Below are positions 13,290-15,368 of a DNA stretch of 15,368 bases, piece by piece (the first letter of the stretch is position 1; each line of letters starts with the position of its first letter). The DNA comes from JAABRE01 sp964413275. GTDB taxonomy: Bacteria; Cyanobacteriota; Cyanobacteriia; Cyanobacteriales; JAABRE01. The stretch covers positions 1 through 15,368 of the forward strand of contig CAYPSO010000104.1 in NCBI GenBank assembly GCA_964413275.1, in the 5' to 3' direction. Below the pieces are notes generated by a model, which saw only the letters and a program-made list of their open reading frames with translations, was not told the origin of the DNA and did not search any database. A program made the position numbers and the translations under genes.

Positions 13290-14012
13290 ATGAAAATAAC
13301 AATTATTAGTTCAATTGCAACTATCCCACTAATCTTATCTGGTGTAGTTACTAACACCAATATGGCAAGTGCAGCAACCATCGGCAGTAGTATTAATTTT
13401 TCTGGCTTTGTCTTTGGTAGCTCTAATCAGTTGGATTATATTGATTCTTCTAATTTGCCTAATCCTAATCCTAATTTGCCCGGAGATTTTACAGTTACAA
13501 ATGCGACTGGATCTTTTGCTGCTGGATTGGGGCAACAAGGCACAATTTTAGATGTCCACGAAGGTAACTCATCGGGATTAATTACCCAATTAGGCCCTTT
13601 GTTTAATGGTTTTGACGATCCGAATTTATATGTAGCGGATTTTCTCACCCTTGATGTCCCCGGTTTGGTTAACTTCTCTTTTCAGCTAGAAACTGTCGAT
13701 CGCACTGTTGCTATCGATCCTAATTCTCCTGACCCCTTAGATCCTTTAATTTTGATTTTTTCATCAATTTTAACAGGTACACTAACCGATTTGATAACCA
13801 ATGAAGTGCAATATGCTGTAGCTACTTTTGTACCTCAGATTCCCCCTAGTGTAATTCCCATTAGTCAATTAACCCCCGATAATTTTCTTGGCCCAGTTAT
13901 GTATAATGGCTCATTGCAAGTTGTGCCTGTTCCTGAATCAAGTTCTAGTGCAGGTTTAGCTTTAGTTGCAGGGCTTGGTTTCACCTTGATTAGGCGTAAG
14001 GGCAATCAATAA
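13290..14012 (+). CDS. Secreted PEP-CTERM-like protein, tandem paralogue 2
   Basis: This is a 240-residue paralogue of the preceding gene, 85 bp downstream. The first codons are nearly the same (MKITIISSIATIPL against MKIKILSSMVTIGV). Shared body blocks include DPNLYVADFLTLDVPGLVNF, ETVDRTVAIDPNSPDPLDPL and LTDLITNEVQ. The sorting tail is VPVPESSSSAGLALVAGLGF followed by RRKG, a closer match to the PEP-CTERM consensus but again P-E-S. Signal peptide cleavage is likely after a SAA-type site (NMASAATIG). The pair clearly arose by tandem duplication and has since diverged, with the most conserved part around the VDRTV-DPNSP block. Both are probably exported and anchored or released by exosortase, if the host has one. 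No strong ribosome binding site precedes either copy. Confidence 0.9.
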   Translation: MKITIISSIATIPLILSGVVTNTNMASAATIGSSINFSGFVFGSSNQLDYIDSSNLPNPNPNLPGDFTVTNATGSFAAGLGQQGTILDVHEGNSSGLITQLGPLFNGFDDPNLYVADFLTLDVPGLVNFSFQLETVDRTVAIDPNSPDPLDPLILIFSSILTGTLTDLITNEVQYAVATFVPQIPPSVIPISQLTPDNFLGPVMYNGSLQVVPVPESSSSAGLALVAGLGFTLIRRKGNQ

Positions 14013-14040
14013 ATTTAATTACTTACAGCAGTTTTTTTAC

Positions 14041-14081
14041 TTGAATACATTTACTTATGGTGGGTATTGCTCACCCTACAA
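14041..14081. repeat. Dispersed palindromic repeat, copy 2
   Basis: Begins TTGAATACATT as copy 1 at 11109 does, then ATGGTGGGTATTGCTCACC and CTACAA. The arms have diverged, so the hairpin is weaker. An ATG inside it (14057) opens the frame of the following gene but is unlikely to be its start. Confidence 0.75.
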
Positions 14082-14104
14082 CTAACCTAATCCCTTCAAT
14101 ATTT

Positions 14105-14902
14105 ATGTCACAAAATTTATCTGATTTTGAAAAGCTTGAATTAACTTTTGAGAATGAAACTCGCCCCGTTTTCCGTAAAGGTCAAGGCCCGGCGGTAATT
14201 CTGATGCACGAAATTCCGGGGATTCATCCTGGGGTTATTCGCCTGGCTAATGCTTTTTGTGATGCTGGTTTATCAGTTTGGTTGCCTTCGCTGTTGGGTA
14301 CACCGGGGAAGAAAGTTAGTATCCCTTATATTGCTTCATCTTTAGCTCGTGCTTGTGTGATGCAGGAGTTTACGGTATTAGCAAGGAGTAAAAATAGTCC
14401 AGTAACTTCTTGGTTAAGACATTTAGCTCGATATGCTCACGAAAAATCTGGAGGTGCAGGAGTAGGAGCGATGGGAATGTGTCTTACTGGAGGTTTTGCT
14501 TTAGCGATGATGCTGGAAGAATCTGTATTAGCACCTGCGGTTTGTAATCCTTCTTTACCTTTTGCCTTAACACCATCTCGTCAATCAGATCTTGGTATTG
14601 ATGAGGATACTCTCGCAGAAGCTAAAAAAAGAAGTGCTACAGATAATATCTGCTTACTTGGCTTACGCTTTACTCATGATATTTTCGTTCCTAAACAGCG
14701 GTTTGAGCGATTACGTGAGGAGTTTGGTTCTAACTTTTTGGCGATCGAAATTGATTCTTCTTTTGATAACAGTAATGGTATTAATCCTATAGCTCATTCG
14801 GTTTTAGGAGTACATTATGTGAACAAACCCGATCATCCAACAGTAATTGCAGAAGCTAAAACAGTCGCTTTTATGAGGGAGCGGTTACTTGATGAACATT
14901 AA
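14105..14902 (+). CDS. Dienelactone hydrolase family alpha/beta hydrolase
   Basis: This is a 265-residue hydrolase when started at the ATG at 14105. The frame is open from an ATG at 14057, but the first 16 codons of that version come from a dispersed repeat, and the family-like sequence begins after MSQNLSDFEKLEL. The body has AVILMHEIPGIHPG (30-43), with the HE dipeptide of dienelactone hydrolases, and the nucleophile elbow GAMGMCLTGGFAL (121-133). Its Cys126 replaces the serine of typical alpha/beta hydrolases, as in the dienelactone hydrolase Cys-Asp-His triad. D192 (FTHDIFVP) and H231 or H237 are candidates for the other two residues. Such enzymes hydrolyse lactones or esters, but substrates vary widely. 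It follows the PEP-CTERM pair and shows no clear functional tie to them. Confidence 0.88.
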   Translation: MSQNLSDFEKLELTFENETRPVFRKGQGPAVILMHEIPGIHPGVIRLANAFCDAGLSVWLPSLLGTPGKKVSIPYIASSLARACVMQEFTVLARSKNSPVTSWLRHLARYAHEKSGGAGVGAMGMCLTGGFALAMMLEESVLAPAVCNPSLPFALTPSRQSDLGIDEDTLAEAKKRSATDNICLLGLRFTHDIFVPKQRFERLREEFGSNFLAIEIDSSFDNSNGINPIAHSVLGVHYVNKPDHPTVIAEAKTVAFMRERLLDEH

Positions 14903-14923
14903 ACACATTGAACCTTGAACTTT

Positions 14924-14948
14924 GATAACTGTAGTTTAACTACTTATC
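14924..14948 (+). terminator. Possible weak terminator hairpin after the hydrolase gene
   Basis: GTAGTT-T-AACTAC (14931-14943) extends, after a two-base bulge, with GATAA/TTATC on its flanks. A pyrimidine-rich CCCTCTTTT follows. It lies 20 bp past the stop codon at 14902. The stem is AT-rich and imperfect, so the call is weak. Confidence 0.3.
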
Positions 14949-15006
14949 CCTCTTTTGTCACTTTCCGAGGTAAAAATGAGAGAATAAAAATAGTCAGAAC
15001 AGTTAA

Positions 15007-15368
15007 TTGCCCCCCTCGACAGATGGACTGAAGAAGGAAAAAAGAACAAAAAGTTTAAGGAAAGCAAGTGGGAAGAACTCAGGAGGACAACTCGGACATC
15101 AGGGATACACATTAGAAATGGTGAAAGAACAAGAGTCTTATCAGTCTATCTACACAATCAACACTTCATCCCCGAACAGAGATTAAGTGAACTCCTATCA
15201 GATGTATTTGGTTGTCAGATCAGTAACAAAACCATAGCTAACCTCAATGAGGAATTGGCCAATCAAAGTGAGCCAACAGTAGAGAAAATTAGAGAAAAGG
15301 TATTAAGCAATCAGTTAAAGGCAATAGGGAACAGGCAACAGGCAACAGTAAAGGCATTGGACGGGGAT
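15007..15368 (+). pseudogene. IS66-type transposase remnant, frameshifted, runs off the right edge
   Basis: From 15007 one frame reads LPPSTDGLKKEKRTKSLRKA and then GKNSGGQLGHQGYTLEMVKE, the conserved N-terminal segment of IS66 TnpC transposases. Near 15130-15140 the similarity jumps to another frame, which reads LSVYLHNQHFIPEQRLSELL and then SDVFGCQISNKTIANLNEEL, a later part of the same family. The zinc-binding segment normally between these blocks is missing, so an internal deletion has fused them out of frame. The 5' end is also absent, with an in-frame stop at 15004-15006 and no start. A heptamer expansion at 15321-15348 lies in the second block. This is a dead element; whether its 3' half continues cannot be seen. 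Confidence 0.85.
15321..15348. repeat. Heptamer array GCAACAG x 4 (two degenerate) inside the IS66 remnant
   Basis: The units are GCAATAG, GGAACAG, GCAACAG and GCAACAG. They encode the extra residues IGNRQQA between LKA and TVKALD. Three additional units equal 21 bp and keep the transposase frame open. Confidence 0.75.

Noticed and set aside
14057..14104. Upstream ATG as start of the dienelactone hydrolase
   Set aside because: It lies inside a repeat also found at 11109; family-like sequence begins after the ATG at 14105.

Overview
The window looks like cyanobacterial DNA. It is AT-rich, carries six perfect copies of the HIP1 octamer GCGATCGC (2926-2933, 8755-8762, 9062-9069, 9722-9729, 10035-10042, 11431-11438), has several short arrays of 7-bp tandem repeats of the cyanobacterial STRR type, and encodes two PEP-CTERM-like proteins. 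The genus cannot be fixed from sequence reading alone. No rRNA, tRNA or CRISPR array was seen.

Positions 1-4300 are a decayed, mobile-element-rich region. From left to right: the N-terminal part of a TnpB (IS200/IS605 OrfB) gene running off the edge; a membrane Ser/Thr kinase that has lost its N-lobe; a complete IS630-type element (1675-2785, TA target duplication, perfect 11-bp ends); a tyrosine-recombinase fragment cut by the other side of the same element; a small gene pair (119-aa protein plus HNH endonuclease); and a DNA-alkylation-repair (AlkD-like) remnant. The two genes flanking the IS630 copy are unrelated, so the element marks a deletion or recombination joint, not a simple insertion.

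Positions 4304-4919 hold no gene. They contain a perfect palindrome whose ends resemble the IS630 termini, an imperfect 40-bp direct repeat, and several dyads in front of the first gene of a co-directional block.

Positions 4920-12407 are the centre of interest: eight plus-strand genes that look like an uncharacterised small-molecule pathway. In order they encode a cupin_8/JmjC-like protein with an altered iron motif, a MAPEG membrane protein, a GNAT-like protein of uncertain family, a ThiF/E1-like adenylating enzyme, a tryptophanase/tyrosine phenol-lyase-like PLP enzyme (overlapping the previous gene by 4 bp), a YfcG-like glutathione transferase, a haem-oxygenase-fold (HDO-type) metalloenzyme, and a PP-loop ATP pyrophosphatase with an N-terminal four-cysteine cluster. 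There is no NRPS, PKS, carrier protein, obvious RiPP precursor or dedicated transporter. The enzyme mix suggests amino-acid-derived chemistry: acylation, adenylation, PLP-dependent beta-elimination, glutathione chemistry, and iron-dependent oxidative tailoring. The product cannot be named.

Positions 12473-14012 are a tandem pair of secreted PEP-CTERM-like paralogues. Then come a dienelactone-hydrolase-family gene whose start is better placed at 14105 than inside the dispersed repeat at 14057, and a decayed IS66 transposase at the right edge with an in-frame 7-mer expansion. Heptamer arrays recur in spacers across the whole window and in places run into coding sequence.
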